Assembly: GCA_031366005.1 (NCBI GenBank)
Contig: JANLZB010000029.1
Span: forward strand, 26,206-90,205
Direction of reading: 5' to 3'
DNA length: 64,000 bases
DNA from: JANLUX01 sp031366005
GTDB taxonomy: Bacteria > Bacteroidota > Bacteroidia > AKYH767-A > OLB10
Below the pieces are notes generated by a model. It saw only the letters and a program-made list of their open reading frames with translations. It was not told the origin of the DNA and ran no database searches. The position numbers and the translations under genes are program-made. This document shows positions 43,205 to 51,647 of the stretch, piece after piece. How positions within the stretch are numbered: position 1 is the stretch's first letter; every line of letters starts with the position of its first letter.

Positions 43205-45076
43205 ATGTGTGGCATTTGCGGAATTTACGGATTGAATAAAGCGGAATCAACACCAATGGTTCAGAAGATGAATGATTGCATTGCACATCGCGGACCTGAT
43301 GATGATGGTTTTTATGTGGATGATAAAGTTGCACTCGGCCATCGCAGGCTTGCCATTATTGATTTAAGTCCGGCAGGTCATCAACCGATGCAGGATGCTT
43401 CGCAGGATCTGGAATTAATTTTCAATGGTGAGATTTATAATTTTCTTGAGGTACAACCTCTAATTAATGATTACCCTTTTAAAACTAAAAGTGATTCGGA
43501 AGTTATACTTGCTTCTTATAAAAAATGGGGAGCGGATTGTGTGCATCAGTTCAATGGAATGTTTGCATTTGCAATATGGGATAAAAAGAAAGAAGAGTTG
43601 TTTATTGCACGCGATCGTTTAGGCATTAAGCCACTATATTATTATCAAAAAGATAATGTTTTTTTGTTTGCTTCTGAAGTTCGTGCATTACTTGCTACAG
43701 GATTAGTTCCTCGTAAAATAAACCAACATGCACTGGCTGATTATTTCACTTATCAAACTGTGCATGCTCCGCAAACTTTAATTGAAGGTGTGCAGATGCT
43801 GATGCCCGGTCATCATATTATTATCAATAAAGGTGGAGTAAAAATTGAGCAATACTGGAGTCCGCAGAAAAACTTTACGGATGATTCAAAAAGCAAATCA
43901 TACAATGAAGTTTGTGATGATGTGTATGAGTTATTGAAAGCATCTGTGAAAAGGAGATTGATAAGTGATGTTCCTTTCGGAGCATTTCTTTCAGGAGGAA
44001 TTGATTCAAGCGCAGTGGTTGGATTGATGAGTGAAGCACAACAGCAACCTGTAAAAACATTTACCATCGTTTTTGGTGAGAAAGAATTCAGCGAAGCTCA
44101 ATATGCACGTGTTATTGCAGATAAATTTAAAACGGATCATCATGAGTTTCATCTTAGCCCTAAAGATTTTTTAGATGATTTGCCTCATGCGTTAAATGCA
44201 TTGGATCATCCAAGTGGGGACGGACCAAATTCTTTTATCGTATCACGCATCACACGTGAAAATGGAATCACAATGGCCTTATCAGGTTTAGGTGGTGATG
44301 AATTGTTTGCAGGCTATCCTGTGTTCAACCGTTATTTAAAATTAAAAGATAAAGAATGGTTGTGGAGAACACCCGAAGCAATCAGAAAACTGGCTGGTGT
44401 CGCACTCGCAACTGCCAAACCCGGTATCACATCCAATAAAGTAAAACAGTTTTTAGAATTGGAGAATGTAGATCTTGCAAATTCATTTCCTGTTTTTCGC
44501 CAGGTAGGAAATCCTTCTGCACTTGCAGCATTACTTAATCTGAAAAAATTACCTGCTGATCAGATTCAACGAATTTTAAAAACAGAGTTGAATGGAAAGG
44601 CATCATCGCTTCCGTTACTTAGCCAGGTAAGCATTGCGGAGATTACCACTTACATGCAAAATGTTTTGTTACGTGATACTGATCAGATGAGTATGGCTGT
44701 TGCTTTGGAAGTGCGTGTTCCGTTTTTAGATTATAAGTTAGTGGAATATGTTTTAGGAATTCCCGATCAGTATAAGAAACCAATCTATCCGAAAAAATTG
44801 TTGGTAGATAGTCTCAAAGGTTTGTTGCCCGATGAAATTGTTCATCGTAAAAAAATGGGGTTCGTGTTTCCCTGGGAAGTGTGGCTGAAAAACGAATTGC
44901 GTGATTTTTGTGAAGAGCGCATCAATCAATTATCAAAAAGAAATTTTATTAATGGAAAACATTTGCAAAATCAATGGATTAAATTTTTGCAGGGAGATAA
45001 GAACATTCGCTGGTTAGATATGTGGTTATGTGTAGTGCTTGAAGACTGGATGGAAAAAAACAGGGTTGTAGAATAA
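43205..45076 (+). CDS. asnB: Glutamine-hydrolysing asparagine synthetase-like amidotransferase
   Basis: 623 residues. It starts MCGICGIYG with the N-terminal nucleophile Cys2. The glutaminase domain covers about 1-200 ('AHRGPDDDGFY', 'LGHRRLAIIDLSPAGHQP', 'FNGEIYN'). The synthetase domain has the PP-loop 'SGGIDSSAV' (about 265-273) and 'ALSGLGGDELFAGY'. It forms an amide with ammonia from glutamine and ATP. Its position among glycosyltransferases suggests amidation of a uronic acid in the polysaccharide, as known for asnB-like genes in O-antigen clusters, but ordinary asparagine synthesis is not excluded. It shares a TAATG junction with the next gene. Confidence 0.9.
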   Translation: MCGICGIYGLNKAESTPMVQKMNDCIAHRGPDDDGFYVDDKVALGHRRLAIIDLSPAGHQPMQDASQDLELIFNGEIYNFLEVQPLINDYPFKTKSDSEVILASYKKWGADCVHQFNGMFAFAIWDKKKEELFIARDRLGIKPLYYYQKDNVFLFASEVRALLATGLVPRKINQHALADYFTYQTVHAPQTLIEGVQMLMPGHHIIINKGGVKIEQYWSPQKNFTDDSKSKSYNEVCDDVYELLKASVKRRLISDVPFGAFLSGGIDSSAVVGLMSEAQQQPVKTFTIVFGEKEFSEAQYARVIADKFKTDHHEFHLSPKDFLDDLPHALNALDHPSGDGPNSFIVSRITRENGITMALSGLGGDELFAGYPVFNRYLKLKDKEWLWRTPEAIRKLAGVALATAKPGITSNKVKQFLELENVDLANSFPVFRQVGNPSALAALLNLKKLPADQIQRILKTELNGKASSLPLLSQVSIAEITTYMQNVLLRDTDQMSMAVALEVRVPFLDYKLVEYVLGIPDQYKKPIYPKKLLVDSLKGLLPDEIVHRKKMGFVFPWEVWLKNELRDFCEERINQLSKRNFINGKHLQNQWIKFLQGDKNIRWLDMWLCVVLEDWMEKNRVVE

Positions 45077-46233
45077 TGAACGAAAAACGCAGAAAAAAAA
45101 TTGTGGTATTAATTGACTGGTATCTTCCCGGATATAAGGCAGGTGGCCCGATTCAATCAGTTGCAAACATGGTTGTCAGGTTAAAAGAAGATTTTGAATT
45201 TGTAATCATTACCGGTGATACTGACGAAAGTGAAACCACTCCTTATACAACTGTAAAAAGCGATGCATGGAACACATTGTCTGATGGCACACGGGTTTAT
45301 TATTTCTCAAAGAATGGCAGAAAATTCGGCACACTAAAAAAGATTATGCTGAAGGAACAGGCTGATGTATTTTATCTCAACAGTTTATTCTCTGTTTTTT
45401 TTACTATGTATCCACTGATAATCAGGAAATATTTTATGCCTGCGCGAAAAATAATTTTGGCTTGCCGTGGCATGTTGGGTAAAGGAGCATTGGATATCAA
45501 ATCAGGAAAGAAAAAATTGTTTTTATCTACTGCACGTTTAATAGGTTTATATAAAAATGTTAACTGGCATGCTTCTACAGAAATAGAAGCCAAAGAAATT
45601 GCATTGAATTTCGGAAAGCATCAAAAAGTTTCAGTCGCCACCAATCTCACTGCTTTAAAATCCTGTCCATCATTTGATAGGAAAAAAGAAGTTGGTAAAG
45701 TATGTTTTGTGTATTTATCACGAATCTCGCCAATCAAAAATCTGCTTGCAAGCATTCATGCAATTTTAAAATTACCCGACACTTATCAGGTGGAGTTTGA
45801 TATCTATGGACCCATTGATGATATTTCCTATTGGGAAAAGTGCAAACTTGCAATTTCAAAAACCCCTCCGCACATTAAAATAAATTATAAGGGCGCAATT
45901 GCTAACAGTGAGGCGATAAAAGTGCTGGAAAGCTATCATTTTGTTTTGTTGCAGACACACCATGAAAATTTCTGTCACTCTATAATTGAAAGCATGGCTG
46001 CAGGTTGTGTGACTGTTATTACTGACCAAACACCGTGGCGAAATCTTACAGCAGTTAAAGCGGGTTGGGATCTTCCGCTCAATGATGAACCTGCATTATT
46101 AGAAACATTAAAAATCTGTTGCGAAATGGATCAGGAAACTTTTAATGAATGGAGTAAAGCGGCTTTTAACTTTGCCGAAAAAGTAATTAATAATCCCCAG
46201 CTGATAGAAGACAACAAAAGATTGTTTGCTTGA
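45076..46233 (+). CDS. Glycosyltransferase family 4-like
   Basis: 385 residues. N-terminal 'IDWYLPGYKAGGPIQSVANMVVRL', central 'ACRGMLGKGALDIKSGKKK', and donor half 'VCFVYLSRISPIKNLLASIHAI', 'ENFCHSIIESMAAGCVTVITDQTPWRNL', a normal GT-B layout with the E..H.I.E.MA donor motif. It likely transfers one sugar of the repeat unit. Start ATG overlaps the asnB stop by 1 base. Confidence 0.83.
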   Translation: MNEKRRKKIVVLIDWYLPGYKAGGPIQSVANMVVRLKEDFEFVIITGDTDESETTPYTTVKSDAWNTLSDGTRVYYFSKNGRKFGTLKKIMLKEQADVFYLNSLFSVFFTMYPLIIRKYFMPARKIILACRGMLGKGALDIKSGKKKLFLSTARLIGLYKNVNWHASTEIEAKEIALNFGKHQKVSVATNLTALKSCPSFDRKKEVGKVCFVYLSRISPIKNLLASIHAILKLPDTYQVEFDIYGPIDDISYWEKCKLAISKTPPHIKINYKGAIANSEAIKVLESYHFVLLQTHHENFCHSIIESMAAGCVTVITDQTPWRNLTAVKAGWDLPLNDEPALLETLKICCEMDQETFNEWSKAAFNFAEKVINNPQLIEDNKRLFA

Positions 46234-46315
46234 GGAACCTCTATCTTTACATACTGCAACTTTACAGACTGAAAGACGTATAAAAAAACTGCCGCAGAAA
46301 AACGATTATTTACAC

Positions 46316-47089
46316 ATGAAAGTTTCCATAATTACAATTACTTACAACAGTGCACAAACAGTGGAAGATACCATTAAAACAGTGGTATCTCAGGATTATC
46401 CTGATATAGAATATTTAATCATTGACGGTAAATCAAAGGACAGGACGCTTGAAATCGCAGCGAAATTTCAAAACAAAATTTCAAAAATTGTTTCTGAAAA
46501 AGACAAAGGACTTTATGATGCACTAAACAAAGGCATTGCACATGCTACAGGTGATATAATCGGTATGTTGCACAGCGATGATTTATATGCACACAATCAG
46601 GTAATCAGTAAAGTGGTTCAGAAATTTAAGGAAGATGCGAACCTTGAAGGGGTGTATGCAGATCTTGTTTTTGTAAATCGTAAAGACATAAATAAACCAA
46701 TGCGGGTTTGGGAATCCGGTGAATATGAAGAAGGCGCTTTTTTAAAAGGGTGGATGCCTCCTCATCCTACTTTCTTTGTGAAAAAAGAAGTGTATGAAAA
46801 ATTTGGAGGATTTAATACCGGACTTAAACTTTCAGCTGACTATGAGTTGATGCTGCGTTTGATTCATAAGAACGGAATTAAAATCGCTTATTTAAAAGAT
46901 ACCATTGTAAAAATGCGTATGGGTGGCGTGAGCAACGTGAGCATATTTGTTAAAATAAAAGCAAATCTTGAAGACAAGCTCGCATGGAAATTAAATGGAA
47001 TTAATCCCGGTATTGCCACCACATTATTAAAGCCATTGAAAAAAATAAAACAGTATTTCAAACGGGCTTATGCGACAGTTTTTATGTAA
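46316..47089 (+). CDS. Glycosyltransferase family 2
   Basis: 257 residues from ATG 46316; the frame extends 90 bases further upstream without a conserved start. GT-A fold: 'VSIITITYNSAQTVEDTIKTVVSQDYPDIEYLIIDGKSKDRTLEI' and the metal-binding 'LHSDDLYAHN' (DxD region as SDD). 'WMPPHPTFFVKKEVYEKFGGFNTGLKLSADYELMLRLI' is typical of WcaA/WcaE-like enzymes. It likely builds the side chain or backbone of the same polymer. 61 bases before the WcaF-type gene. Confidence 0.85.
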   Translation: MKVSIITITYNSAQTVEDTIKTVVSQDYPDIEYLIIDGKSKDRTLEIAAKFQNKISKIVSEKDKGLYDALNKGIAHATGDIIGMLHSDDLYAHNQVISKVVQKFKEDANLEGVYADLVFVNRKDINKPMRVWESGEYEEGAFLKGWMPPHPTFFVKKEVYEKFGGFNTGLKLSADYELMLRLIHKNGIKIAYLKDTIVKMRMGGVSNVSIFVKIKANLEDKLAWKLNGINPGIATTLLKPLKKIKQYFKRAYATVFM

Positions 47090-47150
47090 AGGATTAATTT
47101 TATCGTTTTGCAAATTTTTATCTTAAGATTTAAAAATTCCTATTAATAAA

Positions 47151-47753
47151 ATGAGTGACCAACAGGCAAAAGTTGATCTTTCCCGTTTCAATTCAGCTGA
47201 ATTTGATATTGGTGCTTCATGGTTTAAATATGGTATATGGCACTTGTGCAGCATTCTGTTTTTCAACAGCCCGTTTTGTCCTTCAAGTAAAATACGCGCA
47301 ACAATACTTCGCTGGTTCGGTGCTAAGGTTGGCAATGGTTTGGTAATGAGTAAGCCGAATGTTAACATTAAATTTCCGTGGCGGTTAACCATCGGCAATC
47401 ATGTGTGGATAGGAGAAAAAGCCTGGATATATAACATTGATCAGGTAAATATTGGTGATAATGTAAATATTGCACAAGGTGCTTTGCTTTTAACCGGTAA
47501 TCACAATTATAAGAGTGTGGAGTTTGAAACCATAACAGGTCCGATAATAATTGAAGATGGTGTTTTCATTGGAGCACAATCTATCGTTTGCCCGGGTGTT
47601 ACCTGCAAATCACACAGTATTCTCGGTGCAGGTTCTGTTGCCACGCATAATCTTGAACCTTATAAAATTTATATGGGTGTACCTGCAGTTTATAAAAAAG
47701 ACCGGGTAGTGATGGAGCGGAATCAGTTAGAGAAGAAGAATGTATCTGTATAA
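47151..47753 (+). CDS. WcaF-type colanic-acid-like acetyltransferase (left-handed beta-helix)
   Basis: 200 residues. N-terminal 'SWFKYGIWHLCSILFFNSPFCPSSKIRATILRWFGAKVG' and hexapeptide repeats forming a left-handed beta-helix ('LTIGNHVWIGEKAWIYN', 'VNIGDNVNIAQGALLLTGNHNY', 'IIIEDGVFIGAQSIVCPGVTCKSHSILGAGSVATHNLEPYKIYMGVPA'), closely matching WcaF. It would acetylate a sugar from acetyl-CoA. The catalytic His is in 'GNHNY'. Its last ~20 codons are partly duplicated 770 bases downstream (48449-48535). Confidence 0.88.
   Translation: MSDQQAKVDLSRFNSAEFDIGASWFKYGIWHLCSILFFNSPFCPSSKIRATILRWFGAKVGNGLVMSKPNVNIKFPWRLTIGNHVWIGEKAWIYNIDQVNIGDNVNIAQGALLLTGNHNYKSVEFETITGPIIIEDGVFIGAQSIVCPGVTCKSHSILGAGSVATHNLEPYKIYMGVPAVYKKDRVVMERNQLEKKNVSV
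47689..47718 (+). repeat. Left copy of 30-base direct repeat (wcaF 3' end)
   Basis: The 30 bases from TTTATAAAAAAGACC at 47689 to GATGGAGC ending 47718 recur exactly at 48462-48491. They encode the VYKKDRVVME part of the acetyltransferase C-terminus. The two copies flank the MNT-HEPN pair. Confidence 0.9.
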
Positions 47754-47789
47754 ATAATTCTAATAGCGAAATCATATACTTAAATTTGC

Positions 47790-48083
47790 ATGATGCATTC
47801 GCACACTGAAATAGAAAATAAATTACGATTGCTGAAACCTGTTTTAACTGAAACCTATTCAGTAAAAAATATCGGGTATTTTGGCTCTTATGCTGACCAA
47901 AATCAAAATCAACAAAGTGATCTTGACATCCTTGTAGAATTTACCAAACCTGTTGGATGGAATTTTTTTGCTCTGGAAAAATATCTTGAAGAACAATTTG
48001 GTTTAAAGGTGGATTTAGTTACACCCAATGCTCTCAAAGAACAGCTGAAAGAAAGAATATTAAATCAAGTCAGGTTTGTGTGA
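47790..48083 (+). CDS. MNT-type nucleotidyltransferase antitoxin (MntA-like)
   Basis: 97 residues starting MMHSHTEIENKLRLLK. The motif GSYADQNQNQQSDLDILVEF (about 34-53) holds the G-S and D-x-D metal ligands of minimal nucleotidyltransferases. 'KLQTAVDLVTP'-like C-terminal strand is 'GLKVDLVTPNALK'. In such pairs it inactivates the HEPN toxin by adding AMP to its conserved Tyr. It is encoded first and its TGA stop overlaps the GTG start of the toxin by 4 bases. Confidence 0.85.
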   Translation: MMHSHTEIENKLRLLKPVLTETYSVKNIGYFGSYADQNQNQQSDLDILVEFTKPVGWNFFALEKYLEEQFGLKVDLVTPNALKEQLKERILNQVRFV

Positions 48084-48439
48084 AAAAGGACGAAAGAAGC
48101 TATTTGCTTTTTCTTGAAGACATTCTTCTTTCGATGAATCGGATTGAAGAATATGTGATAGGACTTGACCTTCAGCATTTCAAATGGGATTATAAAACAG
48201 TAGATGCAGTAATACGCAATTTTGAAATTATCGGAGAAGCGTCAAAAAATCTTCCGGATGAATTCAAGTTAAAATACCCGGCTCTTCCCTGGGAAGAGAT
48301 GTATCGTTTACGTAACAGAATATCACATGAATACTTTGGAATTGATTACGAGATAATTTGGGATATTGCTAATAATTATATTCCTGTTAACAGAAAAGAA
48401 ATAGAAATGATATTAAATAATTTGAAAAACACGAATTAG
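48080..48439 (+). CDS. HepT-like HEPN toxin (DUF86)
   Basis: 119 residues from GTG 48080. The C-terminal motif is RNRISHEYFGID, the RX4HXY signature of HepT RNases, whose Tyr is the AMPylation target. The rest is helical ('LLFLEDILLSMNRIEEYVIGL', 'AVIRNFEIIGEASKNLPDEFKLKYPALPWEEMYRL'), as in DUF86. Intact, unlike the other HEPN gene in this window. It probably cleaves RNA when free of MntA. Flanked by the wcaF-end repeat. Confidence 0.86.
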   Translation: MKKDERSYLLFLEDILLSMNRIEEYVIGLDLQHFKWDYKTVDAVIRNFEIIGEASKNLPDEFKLKYPALPWEEMYRLRNRISHEYFGIDYEIIWDIANNYIPVNRKEIEMILNNLKNTN

Positions 48440-48448
48440 ATTTTCTTA

Positions 48449-48535
48449 ATGGATACAGCACTTTATAAAAAAGACCGGGTAGTGATGGAGCCGAATTCAG
48501 CAATAAAAAATCCTGTGACTAATCAAATCAGATAA
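48449..48535 (+). pseudogene. Duplicated 3' end of the wcaF-type gene
   Basis: A 28-codon frame from ATG 48449 to TAA 48533-48535 matches the acetyltransferase C-terminus: both read ..YKKDRVVME.N, with 30 bases identical (48462-48491) and the preceding dozen bases alignable with one 3-base gap. It then diverges. It is too short to be a gene and appears to be a copied or displaced gene end on the far side of the MNT-HEPN cassette. Confidence 0.8.
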
Positions 48536-48634
48536 GCATTGTTTTTAACCATTTATGCAATGCCATTTTAATTTTAAATTAATTTTAAAGAACACACAAC
48601 TTTATTTAAACTTCCCTCGTAAAAAAACGAATGT

Positions 48635-48642
48635 TAGCTTTG
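48635..48642 (+). promoter_or_regulatory. Probable -7 element for the cys operon
   Basis: TAGCTTTG fits TAnnTTTG and lies 24 bases before the cysC ATG. A clear TTG at the -33 position is not present, so this is a half-match. No other good candidate is in the 130-base gap. Confidence 0.4.
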
Positions 48643-48666
48643 CGCTTTAATTATCAGGATAAATAA

Positions 48667-49263
48667 ATGCAGTCAACCAATATTGTAAAACAGGATTACA
48701 AGATCAGTAAGAAGGATCGCGTTCAGCTATTGAATCAGCGTCCGGTTATTATCTGGCTTACTGGTTTGAGTGGTTCAGGCAAATCAACAATTGCTGATCG
48801 TTTGGAACAGGAATTGTTTCAGAAAGGATATAAAACTTATTTACTGGATGGCGACAACATTCGCCATGGTTTGAATAAAAATATTGATTTTACTGATGAT
48901 GGAAGAAAAGAAAACATCAGGCGTATAGGCGAAGTGGCAAAGCTGTTTGTGGATGCTGGCATCATTGTTATTACCGCATTTATCTCTCCCTTTATTGAGG
49001 ATAGAAACTCAGTGCGTGCATTGGTTGAAAAAAACGAATTTATTGAAGTGTTTGTAGAGTGTCCCATTGAAGTTTGCGAAAGCCGCGATGTGAAAGGCTT
49101 ATATCAGAAAGCACGCAAAGGTGAAATTCCTAATTTTACAGGCATTAGCTCAGCTTTTGAGACTCCATTAAACCCGGAAATAATTGTGCATACTGCACAG
49201 CATACTTTAGAAAATTGTGTGAACCAAATTTTAGATTTTACGTTAAACAGAATTAAAAAATAA
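48667..49263 (+). CDS. cysC: Adenylylsulfate (APS) kinase
   Basis: 198 residues. The P-loop is GLSGSGKST (33-41), followed by 'YLLDGDNIRHGLNKNIDFTDDGRKENIRRIGEVAKLF' (APS-binding, conserved DGDN.RHGL), 'VITAFISPF..DR' and 'FVECPIEVCESRDVKGLYQKARKGEIPNFTGI' (lid). It phosphorylates APS to PAPS with ATP. It is the first gene of cysC-cysD-cysN-cysQ, 7 bases before cysD. PAPS serves both sulfate reduction and sulfotransferases, and no reductase gene is in view. Confidence 0.95.
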   Translation: MQSTNIVKQDYKISKKDRVQLLNQRPVIIWLTGLSGSGKSTIADRLEQELFQKGYKTYLLDGDNIRHGLNKNIDFTDDGRKENIRRIGEVAKLFVDAGIIVITAFISPFIEDRNSVRALVEKNEFIEVFVECPIEVCESRDVKGLYQKARKGEIPNFTGISSAFETPLNPEIIVHTAQHTLENCVNQILDFTLNRIKK

Positions 49264-49270
49264 ATAATAC

Positions 49271-50176
49271 ATGATTCTTTATCATTTAAATCATTTAAGA
49301 GAGTTAGAAGCAGAAGCCATTTACATCATTCGCGAAACAGCTTCTCAATTTGATCGCCCAGCATTATTATTTTCAGGTGGAAAAGATTCCATCGTGATGA
49401 CACATCTTGCACAAAAAGCATTTTATCCGGCACGCATTCCCTTTCCTTTGGTGCACGTTGATACAGGACATAACTTTCCTGAAACAATAACTTTCCGTGA
49501 TGAGATGGTGGAAAGAATTGGCGCGCAATTAATAGTGCGATATGTTCAGGATTCAATTGATAAAGGGCGTGCTAAAGAAGAGAAAGGTCCGAATGCAAGT
49601 CGTAATGTATTGCAGACAGTCACTTTGTTAGATGCATTGGAAGAATTAAAAATTGATGCTGCATTAGGCGGTGCCCGCAGGGATGAAGAAAAGGCTCGTG
49701 CTAAAGAACGTTTCTTTTCACATCGTGATGACTTCGGCCAGTGGGATCCAAAAAATCAGCGCCCTGAATTATGGAATTTATTAAACGGAAGAAAAAATGT
49801 TGGTGAACACTTCCGTGTGTTTCCGCTCAGCAACTGGACAGAAATGGATGTGTGGCAATACATTCAATTAGAGAAATTAGAAATACCAACTATTTATTTC
49901 TCTCACGTTCGTGATATTGTGGAGCGTGATGGAATGTTGTTGTATGCTTCTGAATTTATTACAATACGACCAAATGAAGAAGTACAAAAACGTGTTGTTC
50001 GTTACCGCACCGTTGGTGACATGACTTGCACCGGTGCAGTAGCATCTCCTGCAAGCACACTGGATGAAATTATTGATGAAGTGGCAACAAGCAGAACTAC
50101 AGAACGTGGTACACGTGCAGATGATAAGCGAAGCGAGAGTGCAATGGAAGACAGAAAAAAAGCAGGATACTTTTAA
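49271..50176 (+). CDS. cysD: Sulfate adenylyltransferase subunit 2
   Basis: 301 residues. The PP-loop is SGGKDS (35-40), followed by 'PLVHVDTGHNFPETITFRD', 'ALGGARRDEEKARAKER' and 'FPLSNWTEMDVWQYI', with the C-terminal 'TVGDMTCTGAVAS' region. With CysN it makes APS from sulfate and ATP. Family length is normal. A 121-base gap with heptad repeats separates it from cysN. Confidence 0.95.
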   Translation: MILYHLNHLRELEAEAIYIIRETASQFDRPALLFSGGKDSIVMTHLAQKAFYPARIPFPLVHVDTGHNFPETITFRDEMVERIGAQLIVRYVQDSIDKGRAKEEKGPNASRNVLQTVTLLDALEELKIDAALGGARRDEEKARAKERFFSHRDDFGQWDPKNQRPELWNLLNGRKNVGEHFRVFPLSNWTEMDVWQYIQLEKLEIPTIYFSHVRDIVERDGMLLYASEFITIRPNEEVQKRVVRYRTVGDMTCTGAVASPASTLDEIIDEVATSRTTERGTRADDKRSESAMEDRKKAGYF

Positions 50177-50184
50177 AAAAAATG

Positions 50185-50289
50185 TTGAATGTTGAGTTAT
50201 GAATTATAAATTGAATAAAAACATATTCATAAGTAACAGTAACTCATAACTCATAACTCAAAATTCAAAATTCAAAACTTAAAATTAAA
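50185..50289. repeat. Heptad-built hairpin between cysD and cysN
   Basis: Seven 7-base units run head to tail at 50241-50289 (AACTCAT, AACTCAT, AACTCAA, AATTCAA, AATTCAA, AACTTAA, AATTAAA), ending 9 bases before the cysN ATG. Left-hand units TTGAATG, TTGAGTT, ATGAATT, ATAAATT (50185-50212) are their complements. Bases 50185-50206 pair with 50247-50268 in 22 positions with two mismatches and a 40-base loop. Confidence 0.75.
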
Positions 50290-50297
50290 ATAAAGCA

Positions 50298-51572
50298 ATG
50301 AGCAATTACAGCCAGGAAGGCTATTTGAATATGGAGCTGTTACGATTTACAACAGCAGGAAGTGTTGACGATGGAAAAAGTACATTGATCGGACGTTTAT
50401 TGTACGATAGCAAATCAATTTTTGAAGACCAGATAGAAGCCATTGAAAGAACAAGTAAACAGAAAGGCTTTGAACATGTTGACCTTAGTTTATTAACTGA
50501 TGGTTTGCGTGCTGAACGTGAACAGGGAATTACAATTGATGTTGCTTATCGTTACTTCGCTACACCGCGCAGAAAATTTATCATTGCAGATACACCCGGA
50601 CATATTCAATATACACGCAACATGGTTACGGGTGCATCCACTGCAAACGTTGCACTTATATTAGTGGATGCGCGCAAAGGTGTTTTAGAACAAACCATCC
50701 GACATTCGTTTATTGCAGCGTTATTGCAAATTCCTCATCTTATCATTTGCATTAACAAAATGGATCTGGTGGATTATAATGAGGAGGCTTATTGGAAGGT
50801 AGTGGAAGAATATAAAAAGCTTTCTTCAAAGCTTGAAATAAAAGATGTAACATTTATTCCTGTGAGTGCATTGAAAGGAGATAACGTGGTGGATAAGAGT
50901 GAAAACATGCCATGGTATAAAGGCACCACACTAATGTATCTCTTGGAAAATATTCACATCAGCAGTGATGAAAATCATATTGACTGCAGGTTTCCGATTC
51001 AGTATGTAATACGTCCGCAGCAAACAGAATATCATGATTACCGTGGTTATGCCGGACGCATTGCGAGTGGAATTTTTAAACCTGGTGATAAAATAAAAGT
51101 GTTGCCTAACGGTGAATCGGCTACAGTTAAAACGATTGAAATATTTGGTAAGGAAATTAAGGAAGCTTATTCTCCAATGTCAGTAACAATGACACTTGAT
51201 CGCGATGTAGATATAAGCCGTGGAGATATGTTGGTACGTGAAAACAATCTTCCGGAAGTTGCAAATGAACTCGATGTAATGGTTTGCTGGATGCATACAA
51301 ATAAATTGCAGCCTGGTGGAAAATATATTTTACGTCATACCACACGCGAAGCCCGTTGCGTGGTAAAAGATGTTCGTTATAAAGTTGACATCAATACACT
51401 TCATCGTAATGAAATAGATAAAGAAATTGGCATGAATGACATTGCACGGATTCAAATCAAGTCAGCCGTTCCATTGTATCATGATCCTTATCGTAAAAAC
51501 AGAACCACAGGAAGTGTAATTTTAATTGACGAAGGCACTAATGAAACTGTGGCTGCAGGAATGATCGTATAA
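50298..51572 (+). CDS. cysN: Sulfate adenylyltransferase subunit 1 (GTPase)
   Basis: 424 residues, without a fused APS kinase. The GTPase motifs are AGSVDDGKST (20-29), 'GITIDVAYRYFAT', 'IADTPGH' and 'CINKMD', followed by domains II and III of the translation-factor type ('DYRGYAGRIASGIFKPGDKI', 'MNDIARIQIKSAVPLYHDPY'). GTP hydrolysis drives APS formation by CysD. The start ATG is 9 bases after the heptad repeat. Confidence 0.95.
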   Translation: MSNYSQEGYLNMELLRFTTAGSVDDGKSTLIGRLLYDSKSIFEDQIEAIERTSKQKGFEHVDLSLLTDGLRAEREQGITIDVAYRYFATPRRKFIIADTPGHIQYTRNMVTGASTANVALILVDARKGVLEQTIRHSFIAALLQIPHLIICINKMDLVDYNEEAYWKVVEEYKKLSSKLEIKDVTFIPVSALKGDNVVDKSENMPWYKGTTLMYLLENIHISSDENHIDCRFPIQYVIRPQQTEYHDYRGYAGRIASGIFKPGDKIKVLPNGESATVKTIEIFGKEIKEAYSPMSVTMTLDRDVDISRGDMLVRENNLPEVANELDVMVCWMHTNKLQPGGKYILRHTTREARCVVKDVRYKVDINTLHRNEIDKEIGMNDIARIQIKSAVPLYHDPYRKNRTTGSVILIDEGTNETVAAGMIV

Positions 51573-51576
51573 TATA

Positions 51577-51632
51577 AGCAGCAGTAAACAGTGGCAGTAT
51601 TCAGTTCTGCCTCCTGTTGCTGCTTACTGCTG
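51577..51632. repeat. Bulged hairpin between cysN and cysQ
   Basis: AGCAGCAGTAAACAGTGGCAG (51577-51597) pairs with the complement of CTGCCTCCTGTTGCTGCTTACTGCTG (51607-51632), leaving a bulge of about five bases. It fills most of the 75-base gap. Its sequence differs from the cysD-cysN repeat, so each gap of this operon carries a different palindrome. Confidence 0.6.
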
Positions 51633-51647
51633 TTAACACAATAAATA

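Noticed and set aside
47781..47788. TAAATTTG as promoter element of the second MNT gene
   Set aside because: It ends 1 base before the ATG, so it would require a leaderless transcript or a later start; too uncertain to list.
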